A DNA stretch of 64,000 bases from Medicago truncatula (lineage: Eukaryota > Streptophyta > Magnoliopsida > Fabales > Fabaceae): positions 42,714,755 to 42,778,754 of the forward strand of contig NC_053048.1 of assembly GCF_003473485.1 (NCBI RefSeq). Reading direction: 5' to 3'. A program made the position numbers and the translations under genes. Positions 13,455 through 25,041 of the stretch are shown here, one piece after another; within the stretch, counting starts at the first letter, position 1; each line of letters begins with the position of its first letter. The notes beneath the pieces are model-generated. The model was not told the origin of the DNA and did no database searches. It saw only the letters and a program-made list of their open reading frames with translations.

Positions 13455-16400
13455 ATGTCACCGGCGCCGATGCACTTCCCTTCTCCGATCAACTCCGATG
13501 ACACAACTCCACATTCTCCTCTCCCCTTCGCTCCTTTCAACGCCGACGCCGTCAACCCTCCGGCCGCTGCAACCGCACGTGTAAGGTCGAAGCCGAGACT
13601 TGTCAAACTGAGGAAGCAATCGGCGTCACAAACCGCAAGGTCTAGGACCAGAACCGCCGCCACCGCAGTTGAAAATGAAGGTTCTGGTTCCGGTTTCAAT
13701 CCTTTTCGCTCCGATCAGGTAAGTGAGGGTTTTGTGTTTAGTGCTAGAAAAGTTGATTCTGATTCTGTTAGGGATTTGAATTCGGAACAGAAAGAAAGTG
13801 CCGGTGTAGAATTTGTGTTTAGTGCTAAAACGAATTCGGTTTCTGGTGATGAAAGTAAGAAATTAAATTCGGAAGAGGAGAAAGGGAAAGTTAATTTTAC
13901 AGAGTTTGTTTTCGGCGCTGTGAGAAATGATTTGCATTCTAGTTTTAATGTAGAAAAAGAAAAATCTAGTGTACCTATGTGGAATTCAGGGTTTGCTGAT
14001 TATGGGGAGAGGGAATGTGTAAATGAATTTGTGTTTGGAAAGCAAGAATCTGTTGATAGGATGAGAAATTCGGGTAATGGACCTGGTGTTTTTCATGCTG
14101 AGACAGAAACAAATGGTGATTTTGATAAAGGTGGTGATAAGTGTGGTGATTTAGGCGATGATGTTAAGTCGAAGAGTGGAAATGGAAGTGCTAATGGTTT
14201 TTCTACTATTTTTACTGACTTTTCTGATAGTAAATTAGTAGATGAGATAAATAAACTGAACATCAATGATCACGAGGGTGTTCGTATTGCTAGAGATTCT
14301 ACGAGTTCACATGTAAGTAGTAGCAACGTTTTTGTGTTTGGAGGAAGTCACAAGGTTTCTAGTGTTAGTTCGGGAACTAATACTGGCGGTGAACAGTTGT
14401 ATACCAATGATGATTCTGACAGTGACAAAGCTTCCGGAACACATGGTGTCCAAAATGGAACTGCTCAAGGTATTGATCAGGATGCTACAGGAATACCTTG
14501 TTCTAAGACAACCACCAGTCAGGATGGGATCAGAGATTTTCACGTGTCTGAAGATGCTCAAGTGAATGGAGTTGAAGAGTCTTGTACGGGCTTTAAGCCT
14601 CCGGCATGGGATCCTTCTTATTTTAAAGACAACTTATTTTGTAAGTTGAATAAAAAATTTGAACCCACACATAAGAGTAAATCTTCCAAAGAAAAAGGAT
14701 CAAAATATATGAGACGAAAATTGAAGTCACATTCATTGAATAAGAAACAGACAAGGCTAGATCATTTGCCAAAAGAAAACAGTTCGCTTGAAACCCCTGA
14801 ATCTTCTGGTGGCTTTTCTCCGATGGATTTGTCTCCCTATCAGGAAACAACAGCAGATGATGAAGATCTAAAGGCTTCAGAAGAATCAAATGTTCTGCAC
14901 CCAACAATTGCTACCGATTGTAAAGACAGTCAGAGAGGTGGAGATCTTGATAATGGCAAGTCCTGTTATGGAAGTTCTTCTGTAGGTGATGTTCATTTCT
15001 CTGGCCCTGATACAGTCTTGCCTAAGATGCAGACTGAAGTGTTTGGTAGCAGCTTTTCTGGCATTTCAGCAGATGTTGGGGTTGACCTCACCTCAAACTC
15101 TGAAGAGAAAAAAGCTGATGTATTTTTTGTTGCTGGTCTGGGTGATTCGAAGGAGAAAGATTTTGCATTTTCTGCAGGATCCTCTGTCGAGGTTACGTCA
15201 TTATATAAGCGTAAACAGAAGAAGAAATTTAGGAGGAAAATAGGGTCCGACTCATTTGTTATCTCTCCAAATGTGAATGGAAAGCCTGTATCTTCCGTAC
15301 AATTTTCACCACTTACCACTGCCAACATGTCATCACATTCTGATGTGAGGGACAAGTCTCAGATAAATGATCTTTTCGAGGAAGGGGGCGATGCGTCATC
15401 TGCTACAATTGAAGCAGCCTGTCACCAATGGAGACTCAGGTTCTGTCCATGAATAAATTCAGCTCTTTTAATTAGTTTGGCCATGCTGATTTCTGTTGGG
15501 TGTTTTTGTAATTGACATTCATTATTTTACTATCTACCTATATTTTATCTAGGGGGAACCGTGCTCATAAAGCTAAGGAATTTTCTAAAGCTGAGGAACT
15601 CTACACACAAGGAATAAATTCTGTCCCTTCTAGTGAAAGATTAGGATGCGGCATTAAGCCTTTTTTACTGTGCTATAGCAACCGTGCAGCAACACGTATG
15701 AGTCTTGGAAGGATTAGAGAAGCTCTAGAGGATTGCACAATGGCTTCTTCTTTGGACCCCACCTTTCTGAAAGTACAGATGAGAACTGCTAAGTAAGGGT
15801 TTTGTTTGTAGTTGTATAATTTCAAAATAGTGTTTTTTCCTCTCACTTGTAATGACATGTGATTTTCCTCCTCAGCTGTCACCTTTTGCTAGGGGATGTA
15901 GAAAATGCTCAGAGATGTTATAACAAGTGCTTGGAGTCCGGTAAAGTTGTTTGTTTGGATCGGAGAGTAACAGTAGAAGCAGCTGAAGGTTTACAGAAAG
16001 CTCAGGTATTCCAATAATTCTCTTTTTTGCACTACTGTGACGATTTTATTTTGATACATTTTTGTGAAACTTAATATCATCTTTATATCCTGATCTGTTA
16101 TTATGTTAGATATGGACCTTAATGGGCCTCAGGCTTGTTGGCGTTAATAGTTAGTAAAGGGGTATGTGTGAGCTCTATAAATAGGAATGAAGAAGGAATC
16201 AGTAGGCCGTTAGCGGGTAACTCATAATTTGTTCGGAGAGGTTAGGTGCTATCTGTTCAGCCTAGAGTTGCATGTGAGTGAGTTTTCTAATAAATTTCTT
16301 GCTTTTTCCTTCAATTTTCCGAAAATCAGTTGGTTCCCGTAACTGGTAATCGGAGCAATTTTGAATCTAGAAAATTTCTCGGGTAGGAAATTCTATGGCA

Positions 16401-19400
16401 GCTATTGGATTACAAGCAGTATTGGATTCTACATGAACTTTCACCTTGAGGACAAAGGTGAATGTTTGGTGGTGGTGGGGGAGGCTGTTAGTTAAAAGGT
16501 TTGCCTTTTACTGTTAGCTAGGAGGTTAGTTAGTTAATTAGACTCGGTTAGTTAATCAAGGCATGTTATTAGAGAGTGGGCATCATGTCATTTGAGAGTA
16601 TAGTAGGGCCTTTTTGCAATGGGAGGTAGGTAGACCCTCAAAGTGCCGCCACTGTTCTGCAGTAAAAGGAAATTCTTTCCCAGATTCCAGCCATGAGAAA
16701 TCAGTTTCTATCATATCAGTAACACCTGAGTTATCATTAGTCAGTCCAGTGGGGGGGGGGGGGGGGACCATTTCTGTTACTGTTAGTTAAAAGGTTTGTC
16801 TTTTGCTGTTAGCTAGGAGGTTGGTTAGTTAATTAGACTGGGTTAGTTAGATGAAATAATCAAGGCATGTTATTAGAGAGCGGGCATCATATCATTTGAG
16901 AGTAGTAGTAGGGCCTTTTTGCATTGGTAGGTAGGTAGACCCTCAAAGTGCCGCCACTGCAGTAAAAGGGAATTCTTCTCCAGATTCCAGCCATGAGAAA
17001 TCAGTTTCTATCATATCACTAACACCTGAGTTATCATTAGTCAGTCCAGCAGCAATTGCTCGTCGATTCTGCTCTTCTATCTTATTTTGTTCGCTCTCAC
17101 AAGGTACACACATTTTAGCAATGTCTAATGAGTGTTATCCTCATTAACAGGAAGTGGTTAAGTGCATGAATGCTGCTGCTGAGCTTTTGAAAGAGAGGAC
17201 TTTGGATGCAGCTGGTTCTGCTTTAGAACTACTTACAAAGGCATTGTCAAAGAGTTTATACTCAGAAAGATTGCTCCAAATGAAGGCGGAGGCTCTGTAT
17301 TTGGTATTTTCTATTTCTGTATTTGTCCACTCATCTTAATGTGTTCCTATTGTTTCTTTTTTTGTTGCTGTTTTGCTAAAATATTTTGTATAATATGACT
17401 GATAAAGTTGCTGTTTATTTATGGTGACAATGTGCAGCTGCAAAAGTATGATGCAGCAGTTCAGCTTTGTGAACAGAGTCTGAATCTTGCAGAAAAGAAC
17501 TTTCGCATGGCAAACAGTGCAGACAATTCTAATAATCCCATCCATGATAGTTACTCAAGTGTAAAATTGTGGAGATGGTCATTGATATCTAAGTGTTACT
17601 TTCGTTTGGGAAGGCTGGATGCATCACTTAATGTTATTGAAAAATTACAGCAAACAGCATCTGTCAATGACAAGTAATTCAATCTTTTATCAACCAAGGC
17701 TAATTTTCTATTTGCCATGTCAATCTATTATTATTATTTTTCAATACTAGATGTCTTATGCTCATTTCAACTGTGTAGGTGTGTGATTGACATTAAAGAC
17801 TTGTTGTCATTAGCTGCTACAATACAAGAACTTTTGAACCACAGGGTAATTTCTAGATGTCAATCTCCCTCCCTATATGGCATTCGTGAATGGCAATGGT
17901 AGTTATTAAAATGTCTTAACAGGCCTCAGGTTTAGTGGCTCATCAAGCGTACTGCATACTCTGGATCCTAGATTTCTTGCATGTCCTTATGAAATGTTAC
18001 TTTTGAATGTATTCCATTTATGAATTAATGTATGACACACGTGACTCTCTATATAAGAAGAGGCATCCAAAAGGGCATGAATCTCTATATAAGAAAATCC
18101 ATTTTGCAGTTAGTTTTATCTGTTGGAAAATTAGTTTGTTACCAGAGAAGTGGAAATTTTGTGTTCTTTCTCGAACTATTTGTATCATTTTTAGGTACTT
18201 AATTAATAATATTATTCCTATTATTTGTATATTGACTCTTATCCTTATTATTATTCTTCTTAAAACCAGCATGCAGGAAATGAGAACTTTAAATTGGGAA
18301 ATTATTCAGAAGCAGTGGAGAACTACACTGCTGCTTTATCTAGTAATATCAAATCACGACCTTTTGCAGCAATTTGTTTTGGCAACCGTGCTGCTGCTCA
18401 TCAAGCTTCAGGCCAAATTGCTGATGCCATTGCGGATTGCAGCATGGCTATGGCCCTTGATGAAAATTATGCAAAGGTATGCCCTTCTGAAGTCCCTTCA
18501 ATCAGGTGAAATCCTGATTACATCTTTAAATTTTGTTTCTTGAATAGGTGCATCTTGACTTATAAAAAATTAGGAAGCAATTTGAAATACTGACAGAAAT
18601 TTTCATTTGATGTTTCATGGAATCTGAGTATTTTTTATGGTTTCTAATTTATCAAGAACTTAAAGATGGACTGTGGAATAATTGCACTAGTTTTGCAGGC
18701 AATTTCTAGAAGAGCCACCTTGCATGAGATGGTTAGAGATTATGAACAAGCAGCTTGTGACCTCAGGAGACTTATTTCTGTTCTTGGATCTCAATCCAAT
18801 GAAAAGGCCAAACATTCTGAATCACCAAATGGATCAAGTGGTGGGAAAGAATCAAGGCAAGCTAAACAGCGTCTGCTTACCGTGGAAGATCAAGCCAAAA
18901 TGGAGACCTCCCTGGACTTTTATCTCATTTTGTAAGTTTATTTATTCAATTGGGGGTTAATTAAATCTCCTCTCTATATCTTTATTTAGATACCTGGAAC
19001 AAAGTTTGCTTTTTGTTTGAATGGCTGCCTGGAACAAAATTGTATGGACAAATTTGTCAGAATCCCCTTTGGCTACGATTTAGAAAGATGAGGAAAAATA
19101 GGAAGTGTTCCATGTTTCTGTAACCTCAACCTCAAATTAGGTTATTTGCATAATTGTATGCATATCAAATGTTTAAAACAGGGAATTTATAATGACTGAC
19201 TAAGTGGCCTTTCATGCCTAGTATTGAAGGAAAACTCTCCCTTAAGTTGAGAACTTTAGTGGATGGCAGAACTTTTATAACAGCTCAATGTAGAAAGATG
19301 AGAAAAAATAGCAAGCGTTCTGAGCAAGGTAGTCAAAATCGAGATCTTAGGCAAGATCGGAGAGGGTTCACAAGATCGTGAATCGGGGGATCGTAACACA

Positions 19401-22400
19401 GATCGTAAGATCTTACCAAATTCACATATTGACATATATATGCATACAAACTCATGTAGAAGCATAAAAAATGAAAAATATATTATATATAAGAAAAAAA
19501 ACACTGTAATTACTTGAACAATAAACAAATAAATTGTATACTTGTTAATTAAAACTTAACATGACATAAAATATTTTCTTTTATCATTAATATTATTGTG
19601 TTTATGTGCATGTATTTTAAAATCACATTATTGAAAGAAAAAAAAAGAAAAACAGATTAATTATTGATAAAACAAAGTATTAAAAGGTTATTTAAACTAA
19701 CGTTACAGAGGGAGTAGTGCTATTAATCTGGGTGAATTGCATTGGTAAGTTTCCTCAAATTATGGGTGTATTGGTAAGTTTCCACAATTATTGCTTAGTG
19801 GGTTTATTGGGATGATTTTCTATAATAAATTGAGTTATTATTTTGACTGAATAATTAATGGTTTTTTAATGAAACGAACCGTTTCAGGGAATAAGAAATG
19901 AAAAAACCTGTACCAAAAAAAAAAAAAAAAGGCACAGAACGCATTTATGTGAAACCGGGTCGTGGGTCCGACCCGCAAACCGGAATTTCAAGGAAGACAA
20001 CCGGAATCAGTGAATCGTACGATTCCGCCGTATCTACGGTTTTCCGCGGCGATCCTGGCCACGCCTGCCATATTCTGATTCCGGCCATACTCCAGCACGT
20101 CAAGGGGTAACAAGATCGCAAAAATCGTACGATCCCACGAGTTGGATCGCGATTTTGACTACCTTGGTTCTGAGTTGATGAAACCTAAAATTAGGATATT
20201 TGCAAAACTGTATGCATATCAAAAGTTTAATTGGGAAAATGTGTAATGACTAAGTGGTCTTTCATGCCTAGCATTGAAGGAAACTCTCCCTTAAGTTGAA
20301 TATTGGTTTATTTCCCTTTTGTTGATGTTTTGGAGGGTAGGTTACTCCATTTTTATGCCAAGGCATGCCACTGTCCGCAAGCCTCAACAATGACTTGCAG
20401 TGGTACTTATAGATTACCTATCATCAATGAAGCGCCATTTACGTGAAAGGAACCAAGACCATGACATAGTTTGATCTCACCAATCGAGCCTACCCTCAAT
20501 CGGTTTGGATGCTAGCATGTGCATGATAGAAACTGGTTCAGATTGCAATGAGAAAATGTAGTCATTCATTATCTCCCTTATAATATATGGTAAGGTAATA
20601 TTTGCCTGTCAGGCTATAACCACTGATGTCAGTTTAATATCAGCAATGATATAGATGGATTCACAATGGTTATGGGATGGAGCAAAACGTTAGTTGGATT
20701 TAAGAGGCACCCTGATCTCTCCTATCTATACCGTAGTCACAGCCTCCTGCTGTCCTCCTCTACTCTATTCTCAGCTTAGATTTCTTTCTAGCTTTATTTT
20801 TTAATTTCACCCTTATAATTATGCTTGCAGTTAGTTACCAGCCCAATGATACAAATTATTCCCCTGCCGACTTGGGGCTTTGATTCCTGCAATTCATCTT
20901 CACATGTACCCTCACAATAGGATGTTTCTAAGCAATACTCCTCCCAATGCTTTCTCCTTGTTCCCAGTGTGAAATGCAGAGAAACTAGTCCTGTATGGAA
21001 GTCATAGATTCCCACGAATTTTCTAAATTAGGAAACACTTTCCATTTGATAAGTACACCTGGACCTTCTTCTAAATTGCTATTGGTCAATAGCTGAGAAT
21101 CTCTAATGGTTGAACTCTCAGCTCACAGTCCTCAAACTGAACTGGTGGTAAGGGATTTCTCAGTTGTGGAAGAGATGGATTTCTTAAACATTAGCTCCCG
21201 AAGTAACAGGCATGTGCTGCTGCAGCAGGTAAGTCCAGCTTGCATGCAACTTTTCTAATCCTCTGAGATTTTATATGGTCCCTAGTACCTTAGTCCTGGG
21301 TTTTTTGTTCATTTTACTGGTCAAACATACCCATCTTCGGGATTGATGCTTGAGATATACAAACTCTACTGGTTTTATACAACCCCTCTTTTGTTTTGAT
21401 CAGTCTTGGCTCTGTTCTAGGCTCATCATACTAATTCCAAATGATTCTTCAATTCATAAATCATTAGGTTCCTTTCAGCCAGGAGTTGAGTTTCCGTTGT
21501 AGATAGTTCAGGTGTAGGAAGATTTATACCACAAAGGGCCATAAAAGGAGAGTTAATTTTGTGGAACTGCTATAGTTGATATTGTACCTATTTTCAGTTC
21601 AGAGAGGCTGTTTAGGCTACTGCTTAATTTTTGTACTGGCAAGACACTATAAATGAATTTAATGGTATCTATTATTCAGCTTATATCGGCTGTAGTAGCG
21701 AGTTAGACTAGGAACCCTCAGAGACATAAGTAGGAGTAGGCCAATTCACTGTATCTAGAAGCAGAAAAGTTACTTCGAACATATGAGTATGACCATCCCA
21801 TTAGAATATAATATACCAATCAATAACATAGACCACTCAATCATAAAGTTTGCCTCGTCACTACTGTCAAAATCACTTGAGATAGTCAGTAAGAACTACC
21901 CCAAGCTCAAATCACCTCCTTGTAGAAGAGTAAAAGCACACAGTATATCATTATAAATAATGTGGAGACTTCATGTTATGTCCTGGTCTACTGCAACTAC
22001 ATTTTCCATTTTTGGTTCACTTTGTTTCTTTAGATGCTTTGTTTTGTACACTTCATTTGTATAACCATTTGAGGTTATCTACTCTCATGCAGTTCTACAA
22101 CATAGAACAACTTTATTGTATCATACATTTGAGCATATTAAGTTGCACGGGAAAGAAACGTTTTCGGTTGATCAGTAGTTGCTAATTTAAAACATCCAAT
22201 TCTATCCAGAAGTCCTAGCTCAACTGGCAAAGTGCCGAAATTGTTAGGCCGGATGCCATGACCGGGGTTCGAACCCCGGTACCTCTACTTGTGTGTGTGA
22301 GTTTATAATGGCTTTGCCATTTCGTCTATCTACCAAAAAAAAAAAAAACATCCAATTCTAAATTATGTTTTTTTTTTTATGTCAACAATACCAGAGGAAT

Positions 22401-23919
22401 TAAGCCATCGGATACAGCAGCTGATATCAAGAAGGCATATCACAAGGCAGCTCTCAGACATCATCCAGATAAGGTTTGAGCTTTTCTATGTCTGTATTAA
22501 GTTATCGTAATGTAACTATTTCTTTTCACTGTTTCCTTTTGGTATAAAGGATAGCCTAACCCACATTTGTAGTGTTTAAACTTATATTGTTTCCTTTTGG
22601 TATAAAGGATAGCCTAACCCACATTTGGGATTTTTTTTTCTCGCTTGAATCTAGGCTGGTCAGTTGTTGGCAAGAAGTGAAGTTGGGGATGAAGGCAGTG
22701 TCTGGAAGGAAATTTCCCAGGAGGTGCACAAGGATGCTGATAGGCTTTTCAAAATGATTGGAGAGGCATATGCTGTGCTTTCAGACCCTGCCAAGGTTGT
22801 ATGCATGATTTTTTCACTGTTAATTAATCTGAATGCACCATTGATTTTAGTTGAAAATGCAATCTGGGTGAGCAAGAGAGATAGTAGACAAATAGCAATT
22901 GAAAATATACAATCCATGTACCGATAACATGCTCAACTGAAATGCTTAAGTTCACCCACATCTTAAAAGCACTAACTTTCAAGTTCATATGCTACTAGCT
23001 CTGTGCAAACAAAACCGACCCAATTAGTTGATAAGCAGGTCCTTAAAAGTTGTGTGAATTTACAGGCAGACTAGTTTTCTGAACTTACACTGTCCATTGT
23101 GATTTTGTTCTTTTTATTTTAGTAAATGGTCTGTTTTATTATCATATTAGGTGTACGGAAATTTGAGTATGATATGCTCTGTTTTCTGCAAGACACATAA
23201 TGGGCCTCATTAATTGTGAAATGTGCCTACTGGCTCTGGCTGTTGGGAAAGCCAAAATTTTGTACTCCCTCCATTTCAAATTGAGTGCCTTTTAAGGTTT
23301 TTACCCACAAATTAAAAAAATATAATAGCGATGTCAAAAGACATGAGAATTTTACTAAACTAGCCTTATTTACTATTGGTGTAATGCTTTGGAAGTAGTG
23401 TACACTCAATTAATTAGAGGGTACAATTGGAAGTAGCATTTTCATATTCTACATTGAAAAGTGCAAATGACATTCATTTTGAAACAATTTTTTTTGTCTA
23501 AAACGACACTCATTTTGTAGCAGAGGGAATATGAAATATACTGGAGAGTTTTCTCCTTTGTTTTCCATTTTTCTGCTTAGTCCTGGGAAGTTTGAAGTTT
23601 TAGACTAGTTCAGTTTTTAATCTTCATCGAGGTTTTTTTTTTTTTTTTTTTTCTTCAGGTCAAGGGTCATTCTTTATAATTTAATATTAAAACTGACTAG
23701 TTTTTCTTTCATTTATCATAGCGCTCGGAGTATGATTTGGAAGAGGACATAAGGAAACTTTACAAACAAAGGAACGGAGGTGGCGCATGCAGGAGATCTT
23801 CAGACGTTTATGGGAATGGAAGATCACCCGATGGTTATAGAAATTCCTATGACAGAACTTCTAACAGACGATATGGACATTATTATAAAACATATGGAGA
23901 TTCATATTCTCGATGGTAA
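13455..23919 (+). CDS. TPR-repeat DnaJ co-chaperone (DNAJC7-like), 11 exons, 1222 aa
   Basis: Exons: 13455-15439, 15553-15792, 15876-16005, 17151-17303, 17438-17673, 17779-17845, 18270-18476, 18699-18931, 22395-22473, 22655-22795, 23722-23919. Phases join throughout. Residues 1-650 are low-complexity and rich in Ser, Asp and Gly, with repeated FVFSA/FVFGA motifs at 93, 120, 151, 192 and 293 and FAFSA at 570. Tetratricopeptide repeats follow in two groups (about 655-785 and 786-1060), for example RGNRAHKAKEFSKAEELY and KLGNYSEAVENYTAAL. A J domain (about 1078-1160) holds the HPD triad at 1107-1109, the site that stimulates Hsp70 ATPase activity. A basic, Arg/Tyr/Gly-rich tail ends the protein. 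The start is the first ATG in the open frame. Arabidopsis At2g41520 is the likely counterpart. Introns 3 and 8 contain mobile elements. Confidence 0.93.
16104..16484 (+). mobile_element. LTR-retrotransposon remnant in intron 3 of the TPR-DnaJ gene
   Basis: The segment starts with TGTTAG, contains a promoter-like CTATAAATAG, and later GGTAATCGGAGCA, close to the initiator-tRNA-Met primer-binding site used by many plant LTR elements. A GAGGACAAAGGTG block and a purine-rich GGTGGTGGTGGGGGAGG run (16468-16484), typical just before a 3' LTR, follow almost at once, so nearly the whole interior is gone. This is motif-based. Confidence 0.55.
16485..17049. repeat. 265-bp tandem duplication split by a G16 tract
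   Basis: Copy A is 16485-16749 and copy B 16780-17049. Both begin CTGTTAGTTAAAAGGTTTG and end TTATCATTAGTCAGTCCAG. They are nearly identical apart from a few substitutions and small gaps. Between them lies a run of 16 Gs (16751-16766). The unit directly follows the purine tract of the LTR remnant and may be part of its 3' LTR. Confidence 0.85.
19081..20299. repeat. Intron 8 tandem duplication, second copy split by a transposon
   Basis: Copy 1 spans 19081-19250. Copy 2 begins at 19291, is interrupted at 19325-20166 by the hAT-like element, and resumes to 20299. Shared landmarks are TAGAAAGATGAG, TGTATGCATATCAAA, TTTCATGCCTAG and CTCTCCCTTAAGTTGA. Confidence 0.85.
19325..20166. mobile_element. 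Non-autonomous hAT-like DNA element (842 bp)
   Basis: Perfect 17-bp terminal inverted repeats: CAAGGTAGTCAAAATCG at 19325-19341 and its complement at 20150-20166. An 8-bp target duplication GTTCTGAG lies at 19317-19324 and 20167-20174; 8 bp is the hallmark of the hAT superfamily. GATC-rich subterminal repeats follow each end. The only open frame inside has no transposase features, so the element would need help in trans. Confidence 0.88.
20300..22190. other. Long intron 8 interior, no second gene seen
   Basis: About 1.9 kb of intron with more balanced base composition than its surroundings. I examined both strands and found no protein pattern I recognise. Short open frames near 20794-21015 and 21973-22185 look like chance. 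Confidence 0.5.
22205..22346 (+). mobile_element. Intact tRNA-derived SINE in intron 8
   Basis: A box TAGCTCAACTGG at 22216-22227, B box GGTTCGAACC at 22266-22275, then a tRNA-unrelated body and a poly(A) tail ending at 22346. A perfect 14-bp target duplication AACATCCAATTCTA flanks it at 22191-22204 and 22347-22360. The clean duplication and intact tail suggest a fairly recent insertion, 48 bases before exon 9. It differs in sequence from the 8592-8729 family. Confidence 0.92.
22531..22627. repeat. Perfect 39-bp tandem repeat in intron 9
   Basis: The unit beginning GTTTCCTTTTGGTATAAAGG occurs at 22531-22569 and again unchanged at 22589-22627, 58 bases apart. Confidence 0.9.
23265..23528. 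mobile_element. Stowaway-like MITE in intron 10 of the TPR-DnaJ gene
   Basis: The left end CTCCCTCCATTTCAAATTGA follows TA; the right end ..CTCATTTTGTAGCAGAGGGA is an imperfect complement. The CTCCCTCC-type terminus and TA flank point to a Tc1/mariner-derived MITE, with some decay. Confidence 0.65.
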
Positions 23920-24815
23920 GAGGTAACCTCGACAAAGGGCATCAACGTTCCTTTGCCTAGTCCAGATGAAAATGACTTTCCTTCCCATTCTTGATGGACC
24001 CAAGTTTCATGATGGTGTGAAAAGGAGGCTCAAAACTGCTTTTGCAGGTAACATTGACTCATATACTTGGTCTGGTTGAAAGTGACTTTGGTCATGACTG
24101 AACTTTACTTTATCTTTTAGTCTGACTCAGCGCTCGGGCCCTTGCTGCTTTATTCTTTTGGTCCGACTCCGGCCATTGAAAAAATTAAGATTGCACATAG
24201 ATATTGAAGCATGATATAACATAAGATCAAGAAGGCAGGAAAAGAGGCAAGAACAGGCCCCGCCATCAATCGGATATGTGCTTCACTAACTTGACTAAGA
24301 GCAAGGCATTGATACTCAATACCTACCTGCTTATTGTTGGAAGGGAAGGGGGTTATTTACGCAGAAGTTCTGGCAAAAACATAGTTGTGTCCACATAATT
24401 TCTCAAATGTAATAGATGATGTCGAAGTTATGTACCTGGATTGAGAATCTTAATAGGAAGCAATGTATTGCAGTGGGAAGCAATTTAACCTCAATGCTTA
24501 TTTACACCTCATTTTTTGTCATGATCCTACTGGAGTGAAGAGTTGAAATCCCCACTTTCTTAGATGGCCAAAAGCACCATCCAACGTTCTAAATTGGATT
24601 TACCTAGTAAGTATAGTTAAAAAAAGGATTTTTTGATATTGGATTTGAAAAATATCAATGGAATGGATTTTTTCAAAACCCATTTTTAATTTTATTTGTT
24701 TTTTTTTCTATGGTAACAAAGGGTTCCAAGTTGTAAAAAAAAATCAGTAGTTGGTATGATTTCCCCTCGGGCTTTGTTATGTGGAATGTACCTGATTAAT
24801 AGAGGACTCTCAAGA
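23920..24815. other. 3' untranslated region and spacer after the TPR-DnaJ gene
   Basis: Probably begins with the 3' untranslated region of the gene ending at 23919. No further gene is visible. Confidence 0.5.
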
Positions 24816-25041
24816 AGAAAATTGCTCTTCTCTCTTTCAAAATTGCTCATTCCCTTAATCCAGCGTGAATTAACTCACACTGACACTTTTAAGATCGGTT
24901 GAACCGACTTAGAAAGTGATTGAACCGATCTTAAAAGTGTCACTTCAGCGTGAGTTAACTCACGCTTCAGCGTGAGTTAACTCACGCTGAATGAAGGGAA
25001 TGAGCAAAAACGAAAGGGAGAAGAGTAATTTTCTCTCAAGA
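24807..25041. mobile_element. Hairpin MITE with 9-bp flanking repeats
   Basis: CTCTCAAGA occurs at 24807-24815 and 25033-25041 around an element whose ends are inverted (left AAAATTGCTCTTCTCTCTTTC-like, right its near-complement). Inside lie GACACTTTTAAGATCGGTTG against its complement and three palindromes of the GCGTGAGTTAACTCACGC type, two of them in tandem. A 9-bp duplication suggests a Mutator-type origin. Confidence 0.75.

Noticed and set aside
13358..13699. 113-residue minus-strand open frame opposite the TPR-DnaJ start
   Set aside because: It is the antisense shadow of the low-complexity first exon, with no protein pattern of its own.
19898..20110. 70-residue open frame inside the hAT-like element
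   Set aside because: No transposase or zinc-finger features; it lies in the GATC-rich subterminal area of a non-autonomous element.
22205..22280. Possible functional tRNA gene
   Set aside because: The A and B boxes are present, but the 3' half does not close an acceptor stem and the poly(A) tail plus target duplication identify a SINE.
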